A DNA stretch of 60,751 nt from Pedobacter yonginensis (GTDB taxonomy: Bacteria; Bacteroidota; Bacteroidia; Sphingobacteriales; Sphingobacteriaceae), in contig NZ_QGNZ01000006.1 of the NCBI RefSeq assembly GCF_003173595.1, positions 1 to 60,751 of the forward strand, read 5' to 3'. Position 1 is the first letter of the stretch; the number at the start of each line of letters is the position of its first letter. This document shows positions 15,494 through 25,050 of the stretch, piece after piece. Position numbers and translations under genes: made by a program. The notes beneath the pieces are model-generated. The model saw only the letters and a program-made list of their open reading frames with translations. It did no database searches and was not told the origin of the DNA.

Positions 15494-16744
15494 TTAGTAG
15501 TTGTTTTGTTGTTCTTTTAGTTCATCAGGGTCAATTAAGTACACATAAGAAGCATACTTTAATTTCGCTTTGTTCTGCCTGATCAATTTTGATACTGCGG
15601 TAGATGTTGAAGTAAATAGTTTAGATAAGGCACTCATGTAAAGTTGATTTGCATTTTCTGGATTTTGTTGCATCTGAACGCTTGAACCAATGTCGCTTAT
15701 CTCTTTTGTAAATGCCCTAAATGATGATGCAGGAACATAAAGCCCCTCCATACCGTCTAAGTCATAAATAGCTAACTTAACAGGTAGTATTTTATCGTCA
15801 GTCATTACAGAAAGGACGGTTAATTTAACCCTCTGCTCGTCAAATCCTGATATCAGGGCATAGATGTAAGTGCCTTTTTTTATTAGGTGTTTTCCTGCTT
15901 TAATATCTTCCAGTAAACGAATACGAACCCTAGAACCTGCGTAACCAGTAATTGACTGGTCTATGATCGCCTTTATAAAATTGTTCGATTTGCTAACCGT
16001 AACAGTATTGAATGCACTGTTAACGTCTGTTGCTTTTACTACGTCCAATTTTGGCAGTTTAACAGAAACGTTGTCAACCTTTTTTAGTAAGTCCTCTTGT
16101 TGTTTCTGTCCTTTATAATCAGGGTCACTACTTTTACCGATGCTATCAATAACTTTCATTTGTTCTCTGAAAAGTTGCATCGGGTCTTCGTATTTTTCCC
16201 TCGATTTACTTTCGGGATAACGGTTTCCGCTCTTTCCTTGTCCTTGTAGATTTGATAGAGCATTTGCCAACTCTCTATCTTCCCTGCTCATGCTGTTACC
16301 AGTATTCCGGTTTTCATAGGCCGACATACTTTGAGGGATGCTGTTACGGCCTGAATAAGCTGAATAACCGCTACCTTTGCTTTTAGTAGACTGGGGGTAT
16401 TTAGCCTTAAAAGCATTATCGATACTGTCAAGCATATACTTTTCTCTATCGTTGTACTGGCCTTGTAGCTGTCCTCTATCTTCAACATCTTCACTTAAAT
16501 TACCTACGGCTGTATAACCGTCTCCCTCTTTGTAGCTGTCCTTAAAGGCATCTAGTTTTGTTCCGATATCTTTGTTTTTAACGCCATCGGAAACTGGTGC
16601 TATGTCCGTTTGTAATTCAGGCTTGTTCTCTGCTGTTTTCTCATCATCCTTACTGAAAGATTTGTAAGAGTAAAAGAATAGAAACAGAAAAGGGAGTATG
16701 ATTACGGGGATAACATATTTTGGTTTTTTAAAATCTATTTTCAT
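15494..16744 (-). CDS. traM: Conjugal transfer protein TraM (VirB10-like)
   Basis: 416 residues from the ATG at 16744, which gives the family start MKIDFKKPKYVIP and lies 7 bp after the upstream stop. An upstream ATG at 16783 would overlap traL. One membrane anchor (about 9-26) is followed by a long low-complexity periplasmic linker rich in Ser, Gly, Lys and Gln (about 100-215) and a C-terminal beta-rich domain with VRIRLLEDIKAGKHLIKKGT, the conserved VirB10-like block. It should span the envelope and pair with TraN. Confidence 0.88.
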   Translation of the reverse strand: MKIDFKKPKYVIPVIILPFLFLFFYSYKSFSKDDEKTAENKPELQTDIAPVSDGVKNKDIGTKLDAFKDSYKEGDGYTAVGNLSEDVEDRGQLQGQYNDREKYMLDSIDNAFKAKYPQSTKSKGSGYSAYSGRNSIPQSMSAYENRNTGNSMSREDRELANALSNLQGQGKSGNRYPESKSREKYEDPMQLFREQMKVIDSIGKSSDPDYKGQKQQEDLLKKVDNVSVKLPKLDVVKATDVNSAFNTVTVSKSNNFIKAIIDQSITGYAGSRVRIRLLEDIKAGKHLIKKGTYIYALISGFDEQRVKLTVLSVMTDDKILPVKLAIYDLDGMEGLYVPASSFRAFTKEISDIGSSVQMQQNPENANQLYMSALSKLFTSTSTAVSKLIRQNKAKLKYASYVYLIDPDELKEQQNNY

Positions 16745-16751
16745 CGCTTTT

Positions 16752-17189
16752 CTATTTTTTAGGTTTTTGTTGGTGGATTTCAAATTGTTTGATAGCCTCC
16801 TCTAAGAATAAGGTATCTTGATGGGTAAGCTTTGGTTTCTTTAAAACCTGTTCTACTTGTTCTCGCAATTTGATTAGATCATAAACCTTTTCGCCTACCC
16901 TGTAAGTCTGCCCTATACCATCGGAAACATTGGTTGCTACACCTGCGCTTTCTTTAACATAATGGGGCATTTTTTCATTTTGCCGTTGACTTGGCGAAAA
17001 GACTATGAAACACATAATAAGCGAAAAGGCAATTGCTACAAGCATTCCGATAAAGACCTGTTTAGAATGACTACTGATAAATCCTTTGCTTTTCTGTTCT
17101 GCTACCGTAAAATATTTACTGAACTCTCTTTTAATCTCCGAGGTAACTGTTACATCGGGGTCTTGATTAGAACTGATTTTTTTGAACAT
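16752..17189 (-). CDS. TraL-position bitopic membrane protein
   Basis: 145 residues with a cytoplasmic N-terminus of about 45 residues, a single membrane segment (about 46-68) and a charged periplasmic C-terminal domain. It lies between traK and traM, the slot of traL in Bacteroidota transfer operons, and overlaps the traK end by 23 bp. The sequence itself is weakly conserved, so the TraL name rests on position. Confidence 0.7.
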   Translation of the reverse strand: MFKKISSNQDPDVTVTSEIKREFSKYFTVAEQKSKGFISSHSKQVFIGMLVAIAFSLIMCFIVFSPSQRQNEKMPHYVKESAGVATNVSDGIGQTYRVGEKVYDLIKLREQVEQVLKKPKLTHQDTLFLEEAIKQFEIHQQKPKK

Positions 17190-17781
17190 TGGTTAAGTCT
17201 TTATTTTCTAATGTTTTCCAGTTGGTTATTAAAACCCCATGCGAATTATTATCACTTCTAGGGATATCTTTTAAACCGCCAGTAGTAATAAGTGATCGGG
17301 TAACGGTTGAACTACGTCTTTCAATAATCTGCTTTCCGTAGAAAATAAATTTCTTGTTGACCATATCTAATTTTATGCTGTCGGTTTGTAAAGTCAAAAC
17401 AGAACTGGATGAAAGAATAGAGGTGAAATAACCTTTTTCTTTAAGGTTGTTATATTGTAATGCCCCACTTTCATCTATCAGGTACATCGCCCTTTTCATT
17501 TGGTAATCGATATACTTATCATCAGGTGTAAGTGAAAAGAAAATACTGTGAAATAAATCAACCGAGGCTTTGTATTCAGCAGGTCGGTTAAGTTGCATAT
17601 TGGTTTGTTTCGCCAATATCGGAACGCTATTGTCAAGAATATAAATATTCTCCCGAGCGTTGCTAACCTGTTTGTATGCAAAGAATGATACAATAAATAC
17701 CACCACGATGGATGCTATAAAACTCCCAACGGCAATAACTAAGGCTAGTCTTATTTTATGTTCGATGTTTTTGATTAACAT
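17167..17781 (-). CDS. traK: Conjugal transfer protein TraK (VirB8-like)
   Basis: 204 residues: a short cytoplasmic N-terminus (MLIKNIEHKIRLAL), one membrane segment (about 14-36) and a periplasmic domain containing YILDNSVPILAKQ, the ADLFH-type segment SVDLFHSIFFSLTPDD and DYQMKRAMYLID, all typical of TraK. This is the inner-membrane scaffold of the channel. A terminator-like hairpin (17803-17827) and repeat copy D separate it from traJ. Confidence 0.9.
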   Translation of the reverse strand: MLIKNIEHKIRLALVIAVGSFIASIVVVFIVSFFAYKQVSNARENIYILDNSVPILAKQTNMQLNRPAEYKASVDLFHSIFFSLTPDDKYIDYQMKRAMYLIDESGALQYNNLKEKGYFTSILSSSSVLTLQTDSIKLDMVNKKFIFYGKQIIERRSSTVTRSLITTGGLKDIPRSDNNSHGVLITNWKTLENKDLTNVQKNQF

Positions 17782-17802
17782 ATTAAGATGTGTTTAAATG
17801 AA

Positions 17803-17827
17803 AAGGGCTTGAAAAATTCAAGCCCTT
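17803..17827 (-). terminator. Intra-operon terminator or attenuator between traJ and traK
   Basis: A 10-bp perfect stem, AAGGGCTTGA/TCAAGCCCTT with a 5-nt loop, is followed on the minus strand by TTTTCATTT. It lies inside the tra operon, 22 bp upstream of the traK start, so it would lower expression of traK onward relative to traJ unless it is read through. Confidence 0.65.
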
Positions 17828-17856
17828 AATCGTTGTTTATTTGTGTGTAAAAAGAA

Positions 17857-18010
17857 AATACTTTTGTTCTATTGGTGGAGCTGGTGCAGATCAGTGAACC
17901 TGACCGAGCATTTTAATAGTGTTTTGGATTTCTGCAGTCCGGGATCTTCACAAAAAACACTATCGTTTTCGATGGCGCTTTTATTCCTGGGCGAAGCAAA
18001 AGAATAGTGT
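17857..18010 (-). repeat. Dispersed palindromic repeat, copy D
   Basis: A full copy in inverted orientation, closely matching copy F. It contains AATAGTGTTTTGG, AAAACACTATCGTTTT and AGAATAGTGTTT. Its right end abuts the traJ stop codon at 18011. Confidence 0.85.
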
Positions 18011-19162
18011 TTACTTTAATAATCCTTTGGAAGCGATACGGGCAACCTGCGAGCCTGTACGGGCGGCCGTTGACGATGCGGAAGTAATACCGGATGTTGA
18101 GATAATCCAAGTGCTGATACTCGGAACGGTTGTAATCGCTATCGCACCAACTAAAAAAGTAACAATTACAAGTCCGAAAGATAAGAGGCCGTTACCTGCA
18201 AACCACGCTAATTTTTCCATTGTGTTTGCACCACCAAGTAAACTGTTGTACTTATCTATTTCTATACCCATTGTGTATTCTTGCAACATTCCAACAACGT
18301 AAAGAATTAGGTAGGCAACACCTACGTACAGATTGACTGATATAAAACGGGCTATCCATGTTGTAAAAGCATCCCTAAAAGCAGGGAGTACACTTACGGC
18401 TACCGAAAACGGCCCGAGTATGACGAGAATAGTTCCGTATATGATTTGGAGCATGAAGATTATGTAAACGCATATTCTCAAAATCCAAAGGCCTAGCAAC
18501 TCTATCATTTGTGTAACAAAAAGCTGTATGGCCGTTTGCATCCTAATCCTCATTTCAACAATTGGATTATAGATATTATCAGCAAAGAAACCTTTTACGT
18601 TTTCTACAATTTGCTTACCAACACCCTTATTTGTTTCGTCTGCTTCTTTTTCCGCTATTTCTGTACTGGCTTGCATTTTCAAGAGTTCATCCCCTACCTG
18701 TATCATCAGCCCTGCCCGTTCATAACGCATATTGTTGACTATTGTAATCTGCCCCTCGAACATGGCTTGTGTTTTATTAGCGACCAAAACCGTGGGATAG
18801 GCAATAACCTGAACAAACACCCCCCACCACATAATGACCATCATTAAAGCAAAAGGCCTTAGTAATGGCATTACTTCTAAATTTTTATCGCCCGACATCA
18901 TTTCATAACTTTTTATTGAAAAGAATATCAACATAAAAATACAGGCCAAACCCTGTGCATCGTAAATGAATGGTGCCCAGTTGCCATAGGCATAATCTCG
19001 CATTCTAGTAAAAAACTTCATTACTGAACTTTCATAGACATCATTTCCCTGCATGAAACTTACAGCCTCTTTATATTGATCTCCAACAACAGGGTCGGCC
19101 TTAGCATGAAATGTAAGTACCCCGACCATCAGGATACATAGTATAATTATTTTGTTTCTCAT
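18011..19162 (-). CDS. traJ: Conjugal transfer protein TraJ (VirB6-like)
   Basis: 383 residues with a signal peptide-like N-terminus and at least six further membrane segments (about 65-85, 105-128, 212-245, 250-270, 285-300, 322-345). The central GPFSVAVSVLPAF and IARFISVNLYVGVAYLIL stretches match the polytopic TraJ/VirB6 core. It forms the inner-membrane part of the secretion channel. Its start overlaps the upstream secreted-protein gene by 4 bp. Confidence 0.9.
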   Translation of the reverse strand: MRNKIIILCILMVGVLTFHAKADPVVGDQYKEAVSFMQGNDVYESSVMKFFTRMRDYAYGNWAPFIYDAQGLACIFMLIFFSIKSYEMMSGDKNLEVMPLLRPFALMMVIMWWGVFVQVIAYPTVLVANKTQAMFEGQITIVNNMRYERAGLMIQVGDELLKMQASTEIAEKEADETNKGVGKQIVENVKGFFADNIYNPIVEMRIRMQTAIQLFVTQMIELLGLWILRICVYIIFMLQIIYGTILVILGPFSVAVSVLPAFRDAFTTWIARFISVNLYVGVAYLILYVVGMLQEYTMGIEIDKYNSLLGGANTMEKLAWFAGNGLLSFGLVIVTFLVGAIAITTVPSISTWIISTSGITSASSTAARTGSQVARIASKGLLK

Positions 19163-19941
19163 TGTAGTTTTTTCCTCCTTTCCATTATATTATTTAGCCT
19201 TTCATCGGCTGTTTGTGGGTTTTCAATAACTATGTTTTTGTTTTCTCTCTGATTTTTAAGTTTGTCCTTATATTCAAGCATCATACCTGCCATATCTAAT
19301 TTATGTCTCCATGTATCGGCTAATTTTCGATGTTCAAGCATAATTCGGTGGTACATTAAAATGCGCTGGCCTCGGTCGACATCTACAGACTTAGCAAGGT
19401 TGTATCTGTCAAGCAAACTGTTCATTTCAGTTAAGTACCAGTTATAAGCCCCACTTTCGGCCATGTATAAAACAACATTAGCAGGTACATTTGTAAATGC
19501 ATTTCCTACGATGTTATCTAAGGACTTCAACTCCTTTTTGTAATACATCTGATAAAGGGGGTCAGCAAAAGCAACCGTACTAGAGTAATTTGTAAATTCT
19601 GCAATTGCGGTGTTTCTAAGTGTATCAGATTGTTTTTTGTAATAATCACTCGTTACCTGCATTGCTGTTGCTAATGCTAAGCGCTGGGTTTGTTCTCCAC
19701 CCCCTTTCAATGGCCTACGGTCGGTATCTTTATAATTTGGATGTAGTAACCAAGTGGATGCGTAAGCAGCCCAAGAGTTCGGTTTCCACCAACTCCATTT
19801 AGGGTCGAATTTATCATCATCCCATTGCAGATAAACCATTCGTTCCTGTTGATGGATAATACCAACATCGTTGATTTTCTTTTGAGCGTAGGTACTTATT
19901 ACCATAAATAAGCAACCTACTATTAAGTAAAGCTTTTTCAT
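19159..19941 (-). CDS. Secreted transfer-operon protein, VirB5/TraI position
   Basis: 260 residues, signal peptide 1-19 (ending STYAQ). The mature protein is helical and Trp/Tyr-rich near its start (WSWWKPNSWAAYASTWLLH), with a long C-terminal helix. It ends ADERLNNIMERRKKLQ, almost the same ending as the lipoprotein at 58842-59060 (ADDRLDNIMKKRKSVK). It lies between the VirB4-like ATPase and TraJ, where VirB5-type pilus-tip proteins or CTnDOT TraI are encoded. The specific role is unknown. Confidence 0.7.
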   Translation of the reverse strand: MKKLYLIVGCLFMVISTYAQKKINDVGIIHQQERMVYLQWDDDKFDPKWSWWKPNSWAAYASTWLLHPNYKDTDRRPLKGGGEQTQRLALATAMQVTSDYYKKQSDTLRNTAIAEFTNYSSTVAFADPLYQMYYKKELKSLDNIVGNAFTNVPANVVLYMAESGAYNWYLTEMNSLLDRYNLAKSVDVDRGQRILMYHRIMLEHRKLADTWRHKLDMAGMMLEYKDKLKNQRENKNIVIENPQTADERLNNIMERRKKLQ

Positions 19942-20603
19942 TGTCCTAATATTCTGCGTTTAGTGATAATCTCATTCAGTTTCTGTACATCCCTATTCAC
20001 GTATTCATTATAAGGATTAAGGGATTTTATAAGGCCTCGTTGTTTCGCCCAATACATATTTTGCTTAATGGTGTAGATCATGGCATTCATAATTTGTAGT
20101 TCCTTGACAATTTTACTGATCAGTTCATCCCGAACGTTGTAATTCATCATAACATCCTGCCTATTGTCGAGTATGAAAGTTGAAACATCGCCAACCATTT
20201 TTATGCCCCTCATTTTCAATTGCTGGGCGGTATCTTCTGCAAACAACATCAATGCAGGGTTTCCCTGCGCTAAAGCAACGGCCTCACTACTATTTTTAAA
20301 AATATCATTGATTAGATAGCCCATTTGCTTAACCTGTATTGCATCCCTTAGAGCCTCGTTAACTTCTGTTAAGGAGCGGTGTATCATGTTTTGAACCAAG
20401 ACCACACTTGATAAATTAATACCGATATCATCAGTATTACGCCTGATTTTTTCTAAAGATGCATGGTAGCCTAATTCTGCTCCCAATCTTACAGAGGCAT
20501 TAGAGTTTACAATATTTAAATGACCCCTATCTAAAACAACCCTTTGGGCGTTGGCGGTTATTACCCCGAATAAGCAAACCAACATTAAGAAAGGCCTTTT
20601 CAT
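19938..20603 (-). CDS. Secreted VirB5-position paralogue 3
   Basis: 221 residues with signal peptide 1-19 (ending TANAQ). The rest is predicted all-helical, with SLNPYNEYVNRD and LNEIITKRRILGQ at the C-terminus. It is a paralogue of the two upstream genes, sharing length, signal peptide, the xNPFxxYVN motif and a basic tail. Overlaps of 4 bp on both sides show tight coupling. Likely a minor pilus or channel component. Confidence 0.72.
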   Translation of the reverse strand: MKRPFLMLVCLFGVITANAQRVVLDRGHLNIVNSNASVRLGAELGYHASLEKIRRNTDDIGINLSSVVLVQNMIHRSLTEVNEALRDAIQVKQMGYLINDIFKNSSEAVALAQGNPALMLFAEDTAQQLKMRGIKMVGDVSTFILDNRQDVMMNYNVRDELISKIVKELQIMNAMIYTIKQNMYWAKQRGLIKSLNPYNEYVNRDVQKLNEIITKRRILGQ

Positions 20604-21250
20604 TGTTTAAGAATTTTAACATTATTCATAATGTCATTTACCAAGGTTTCTTCCCTATTTATATAGTCTGAAAAAGGGTCTGTACCTCGTTTCTTCATGA
20701 CAGAAGCTTGCAAGGTTCTAGCTACCCCACCGGACAAATAAGAAATGTTCCTTAATTCATTCAGGATATGCTCAAAAAGGATGCGCCTATCAGAAACTTT
20801 CATTTGGTTTACATCGCCAATTACGGCACAAAGCCCAATTAAATAGTTAACCAGTGAATTTGCCTTTTGAACAAAAATGACCTCGCTATCAAGGGCAATC
20901 GGTATGAGCAACGGGTCGGACTGCGCATAAACAACAATCTTCTGTTGTTCTTTAATAATTTCTCTAACCAAAGGGGTTGCACTAATTCCAATATTAACAG
21001 CATCGAAAACGATTGACATTTTAGCAAACCTTTCCTGTAAAGTTCGATAACGATCTTTTACACTGGTCATCAAAGTTTTGTTGGTGGCCTCAACTGCGGT
21101 GTTTTTCGCTTGTTGGTTCTTAGCATCAATTTGCTTCCCGTGTTCCGTTTTGCTATTTTCAATTAACTGGTGCATCAAAGGAACATTCAACTGGGCGTAA
21201 CTGCTGACGGCTGACAGGAAAAATGCTGATAGAAATAATAATCTTTTCAT
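20600..21250 (-). CDS. Secreted VirB5-position paralogue 2
   Basis: 216 residues, signal peptide 1-19 (ending SSYAQ), then helical sequence with a Gln/Lys-rich coiled-coil start (residues 28-60). The paralogue motif is diverged to DPFSDYINRE, and the end is VNDIMNNVKILKQ. It begins 3 bp after the preceding gene's stop and overlaps the next gene by 4 bp. Confidence 0.72.
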   Translation of the reverse strand: MKRLLFLSAFFLSAVSSYAQLNVPLMHQLIENSKTEHGKQIDAKNQQAKNTAVEATNKTLMTSVKDRYRTLQERFAKMSIVFDAVNIGISATPLVREIIKEQQKIVVYAQSDPLLIPIALDSEVIFVQKANSLVNYLIGLCAVIGDVNQMKVSDRRILFEHILNELRNISYLSGGVARTLQASVMKKRGTDPFSDYINREETLVNDIMNNVKILKQ

Positions 21251-21253
21251 GGC

Positions 21254-21919
21254 TTAGTATTTTAAGTATTTTCTTCTTTGCATTATTCCATCGAGCATTT
21301 GATCGTCAATATTTACATAACCCTGAAATGGGTTTAGAGACTTCCACAAACCCCTCATTTGAGCATAGTACATTGCTCTGTACATACCGTATGTCAATGA
21401 GCGTAGGATTAACACTTCTGTTAGAATATGGGATATCATTTTTGAACGCTCCCCTGCATCCATTAAGTTATCTTTACCACCTTTTAGAGCGAAACTGCTT
21501 ACTTCTAATGCAAGTTTCGTGGCTCTTTGGTAAAAGAAATTTGCTTGTTCTTCTGCAAAAACTAAAAAGACGGGGTTTTTTCGGGCAATTGCTAAACCCT
21601 TATTAATATCGTCCGTCATTCCTATGGCTATCCTAGAAATTTCCTGTACATCTGAAAGATTGGTAAGGATTGAATTAACTTCGGATAAACCACGATAGAT
21701 ACGATTTTGCATATCATTGACTATTCCGAGCTGACCTGTTACGGCCAACTGCCCACGCTCTACCAGCGTTAATTTATCTTTGGTAACATTTAACTGGGTG
21801 TTGATGATGCTTGCGTGAGCGGCTGTAGCCGCAGATACAGCAGGATCAATGTACAACGATTGAGCCATTGCCCCAGTTATACCGAGGCAAAAAAGGCCTA
21901 ATAAAATTAGTTTTTTCAT
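21254..21919 (-). CDS. Secreted VirB5-position paralogue 1 (TraI/DUF4141-like)
   Basis: 221 residues, signal peptide 1-19 (ending GAMAQ). Helical, with SLNPFQGYVNIDDQ and the terminal DGIMQRRKYLKY. It lies directly downstream of the VirB4-like ATPase gene, the slot of CTnDOT traI (DUF4141). It appears to be one of three tandem duplicates on this plasmid. Confidence 0.75.
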   Translation of the reverse strand: MKKLILLGLFCLGITGAMAQSLYIDPAVSAATAAHASIINTQLNVTKDKLTLVERGQLAVTGQLGIVNDMQNRIYRGLSEVNSILTNLSDVQEISRIAIGMTDDINKGLAIARKNPVFLVFAEEQANFFYQRATKLALEVSSFALKGGKDNLMDAGERSKMISHILTEVLILRSLTYGMYRAMYYAQMRGLWKSLNPFQGYVNIDDQMLDGIMQRRKYLKY

Positions 21920-21930
21920 GTTATAAGTGT

Positions 21931-24762
21931 TTAATTTAACTCGAATTGAGCAACACGATTTTCCCAGTAGAAAGGCTTTCCATTACCATTGATCTTCTTA
22001 AAGAAGATATCTAGTTTTAAACCAGACCGCTTAAAATCGTTCACGAAATTTTCTAGGCCTAATTGGTAACCATTGTAAAATTTGCTGTAAACTTCAACAG
22101 CTGATTTCTCGGGCTTTTCGGTTGTAAATGCTAGATATTGATGTAAGGAAACTTCCACACCGTAGACCTCTCCAACTGAACCCCTCCTTATATAAACCTC
22201 TTTAAATCTGCCTCTGTTCTCTGTGTTGTCAAGCTGATTGATGGTAAATATCTTTTTCCTCTCGTGCGGATTGATTGAAAGAAGTTTTGCAATTTCATCG
22301 AAGTTATCTTTAAACTTGGTTTGATCTAAGAGAATAACCGTATCAGAATTACTAATGATACTATCTTTTACAACAACATTACCGATAATATCCCCCAGTT
22401 CCTGGGTTACAACAATAGCCTCTCCGTAGAACTTTCTAACCGTTTTATAGAGATATAAAATGTAACCTGCCATTAATGGGGATGCTATAGCTTTCCAAGC
22501 TTCTTCGATGATAAGGGCTTTTCTTTGATCTTTTCTAAACCTCATTTTTTGGATAAATACGTCCATAATAATCAGGGTTACAATTGGAAACAATACCTTA
22601 TGTTCCTTAATACTGTCTATTTCAAAAACGACAAACGGCTCTGTAAATAAAGAGCCGTCTACATCTTCGTTAAGGATTTGTTCAAATTCGCCACCTCTAT
22701 AAAACTTCTTTAGCACGTATCTAAACTCGTCAATATCAAATGGTATTCTTTCCTGTTCCTTGATCTCTGGAATTTTATAAAGAGCAAATTCATAGAATGA
22801 ATTAAAGTTGAGTTCAACAACGTTCTTTCTTTTAAATTCCGCTTTATTTTTATCCTTCGCCTCATATAAGTTTCGGCTGTAAATATCATCTACATCATCG
22901 TTTTTCTCACATTCGATATAATACTGTAAAGCTTCATTATAGAGCCTGTTATACTCCTGTTCATAATAATTATGCTTTTCACCAGCAGTACCATCAAATT
23001 TGGCTGTGAGTTCTATTGCCTCTTTCAAAATTTCATCTAACACTAACTCTTTCTTTGCTTTTTCTGAATAATCTAACTTATCAACTTCGGCTTTCGCTTC
23101 ATTTAGTATTCGGTTTTCATCTTCTTCTGTGAGGTCAACAAAAAGAGGTTTACTGAAAAAATTACTGTAATAGGATGAAATGACTTGCATAATTACATCA
23201 CTTTCAACCTGATTTACCGAACCCTCCGCGCCTTTCCATAATAAGGAGACTAAGGTTTTTAAGAAGTCCTTTTTCTCGATATTGTACTCTTTCTCATTGA
23301 TGGCAAAAGGGTTCATCGTAATTGGATTATCTTCTGAATAGGTAATGTACTTACCTCCGTAATAATTACATAAACCCGAATACGAGTGTCCGGTATCTAC
23401 GATAACAACATCCATTAACCATTTTGGAACTTCTGAATTATTGTACATACAATACTGCTCGATCAGGGCATTCATAAAAAAGGATTTGCCCGAACCACTC
23501 GGGCCAAGCACAAACTTATTTCTATTGTTAATCCTGTTAGTTTGCATCGGCAAATCGGCAGGGTCAATAGCTACTGGTACGCCTTGTCTGTCGGTAAATC
23601 TGATTTGAAAACCACTTTCTTCATCCTTAGACAAGGCTTCCTTAAAAAAAAAGCAAAGGGCGGCATCGGAAGTGGTCAGAAATAGATCGTAGTCTTTCAG
23701 CTCAACCGTATTGCAAGGCAAAACCGACCTGAACAGCTCCATTTGATTATAAGCATTCTTATTGGGTACAACGCCCTGTTGAAAAAGGGAACTTTCGATA
23801 TAATTGCAAGTCTGCTGTATTTTATCAACGGGAGCGCAAACCAATATGTTAAAGTGCGAATTAACCAACATTTGGTTTTCACGTGCCACATCAACAAGTA
23901 GTTGGTCGATATCCTCCACACACATTAAATTCGCTGGGTCTGGAATGCCCGAATGCCTTTTACGTTTTAACTCTAATTTTCTTTGGGTAATATTTTGTTG
24001 TGGGATGTCTATAACCTGATTATAAACGATTGTCTCATAATTAGGCACATTATAAAGGAAACCCATCGTGTCAATTGGAAAACCTTTTAAACTGTCCTTA
24101 TCGTTCCGTTCAAGATGTGTCGAAACCTTTTCCGGCAAATCAATGATGTCAATATTTATAAGGCTGATACTCCGTACAGCCCTGCTCCCCATTCTTATTT
24201 CTTCTTCCCCAGCACTCATATTATTTAATGCAACATTTTTGGTTTTGAAGTTCATTGATAAAATACGCATGACGTAATTATCAATCTCATTTGAATTTAA
24301 GACTTTCGGATAAAGGTGGTTTCGATCTAACAGGTCTAAAAGCTTGCCTATGTTCTGTTCAAACTCTTGATAATTCTTAGAATTGTAGGAATAGAAAATA
24401 CCTCTTTTGCCCTTACGTGTTATAACAAAGTAAGTTGTTAAATCTGTATATTCTCTGCCGTTAAAATGATCATCGTACTTTTGTTGTAAGTAAACTTGTG
24501 CATCAGTTTTATCGTAGATTTTTTTTGTTAAAACGTCTTGTTTTTGGATAACATAACCCTCGCCCAGTATCTTAATCATATTGATATATAACTGGTGGCA
24601 ACTGTCGTATGCCGATGGGTCTGCCGAATATTGCAGGACTGGGTTATTCATTTTGATGATAACCGCATAATCGCCCTTTAGATTGTACAATGTTGGATAT
24701 TTACCTACTTCATCTGTTCCAAAATAAGGTAAGCTAAATTCCGTCTTTCTTTTTTGTGCCAT
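21931..24762 (-). CDS. traG: TraG-family conjugation ATPase (VirB4-like)
   Basis: 943 residues. Walker A GPSGSGKSFF at about 417-426, the conserved VVIVDTGHSYSGLC and NPITMNPFA blocks after it, and Walker B KALIIEEAWKAIA near 752-764. An acidic, helical insert (about 535-650) lies between the two motifs, as in Bacteroidota TraG. It is the energy-supplying ATPase for pilus and channel assembly. Its start overlaps the traF end by 29 bp. Confidence 0.93.
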   Translation of the reverse strand: MAQKRKTEFSLPYFGTDEVGKYPTLYNLKGDYAVIIKMNNPVLQYSADPSAYDSCHQLYINMIKILGEGYVIQKQDVLTKKIYDKTDAQVYLQQKYDDHFNGREYTDLTTYFVITRKGKRGIFYSYNSKNYQEFEQNIGKLLDLLDRNHLYPKVLNSNEIDNYVMRILSMNFKTKNVALNNMSAGEEEIRMGSRAVRSISLINIDIIDLPEKVSTHLERNDKDSLKGFPIDTMGFLYNVPNYETIVYNQVIDIPQQNITQRKLELKRKRHSGIPDPANLMCVEDIDQLLVDVARENQMLVNSHFNILVCAPVDKIQQTCNYIESSLFQQGVVPNKNAYNQMELFRSVLPCNTVELKDYDLFLTTSDAALCFFFKEALSKDEESGFQIRFTDRQGVPVAIDPADLPMQTNRINNRNKFVLGPSGSGKSFFMNALIEQYCMYNNSEVPKWLMDVVIVDTGHSYSGLCNYYGGKYITYSEDNPITMNPFAINEKEYNIEKKDFLKTLVSLLWKGAEGSVNQVESDVIMQVISSYYSNFFSKPLFVDLTEEDENRILNEAKAEVDKLDYSEKAKKELVLDEILKEAIELTAKFDGTAGEKHNYYEQEYNRLYNEALQYYIECEKNDDVDDIYSRNLYEAKDKNKAEFKRKNVVELNFNSFYEFALYKIPEIKEQERIPFDIDEFRYVLKKFYRGGEFEQILNEDVDGSLFTEPFVVFEIDSIKEHKVLFPIVTLIIMDVFIQKMRFRKDQRKALIIEEAWKAIASPLMAGYILYLYKTVRKFYGEAIVVTQELGDIIGNVVVKDSIISNSDTVILLDQTKFKDNFDEIAKLLSINPHERKKIFTINQLDNTENRGRFKEVYIRRGSVGEVYGVEVSLHQYLAFTTEKPEKSAVEVYSKFYNGYQLGLENFVNDFKRSGLKLDIFFKKINGNGKPFYWENRVAQFELN

Positions 24763-25045
24763 TTCTCAATTTTTTAAAATCCGTACCAAACTGGAATACA
24801 CCTGTATGCCTAGTTTTAAAGTGTAATCCTTTCTTTTGCTGTTGTGCAGTAAAAAATAGTCCGCCAACTAAGCCACCTACGCAAACAATTCCACCTAGTG
24901 CCATACTTGTTAGGCTACCTACCAAACCGCCCAATACAAGGGATATAACTAGCGAAGCGATACCCCAACCAATAAATTTTCCTTGAAAACCTTTGTAGAT
25001 AAGGGGCTTTTGCAAGCCCCTATAAATGTTAAATTGTTTTGCCAT
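24734..25045 (-). CDS. traF: Conjugal transfer protein TraF (VirB3-like, DUF4133)
   Basis: 103 residues. The opening FNIYRGLQKPLIYKGFQGKF matches the family. A Gly-rich double membrane segment (about 28-68) follows, and then a basic tail with the KTRHTGVFQFG segment. It lies between traE and traG, as in other Bacteroidota transfer operons. Confidence 0.88.
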   Translation of the reverse strand: MAKQFNIYRGLQKPLIYKGFQGKFIGWGIASLVISLVLGGLVGSLTSMALGGIVCVGGLVGGLFFTAQQQKKGLHFKTRHTGVFQFGTDFKKLRNGTKKKDGI

Positions 25046-25050
25046 TACTG

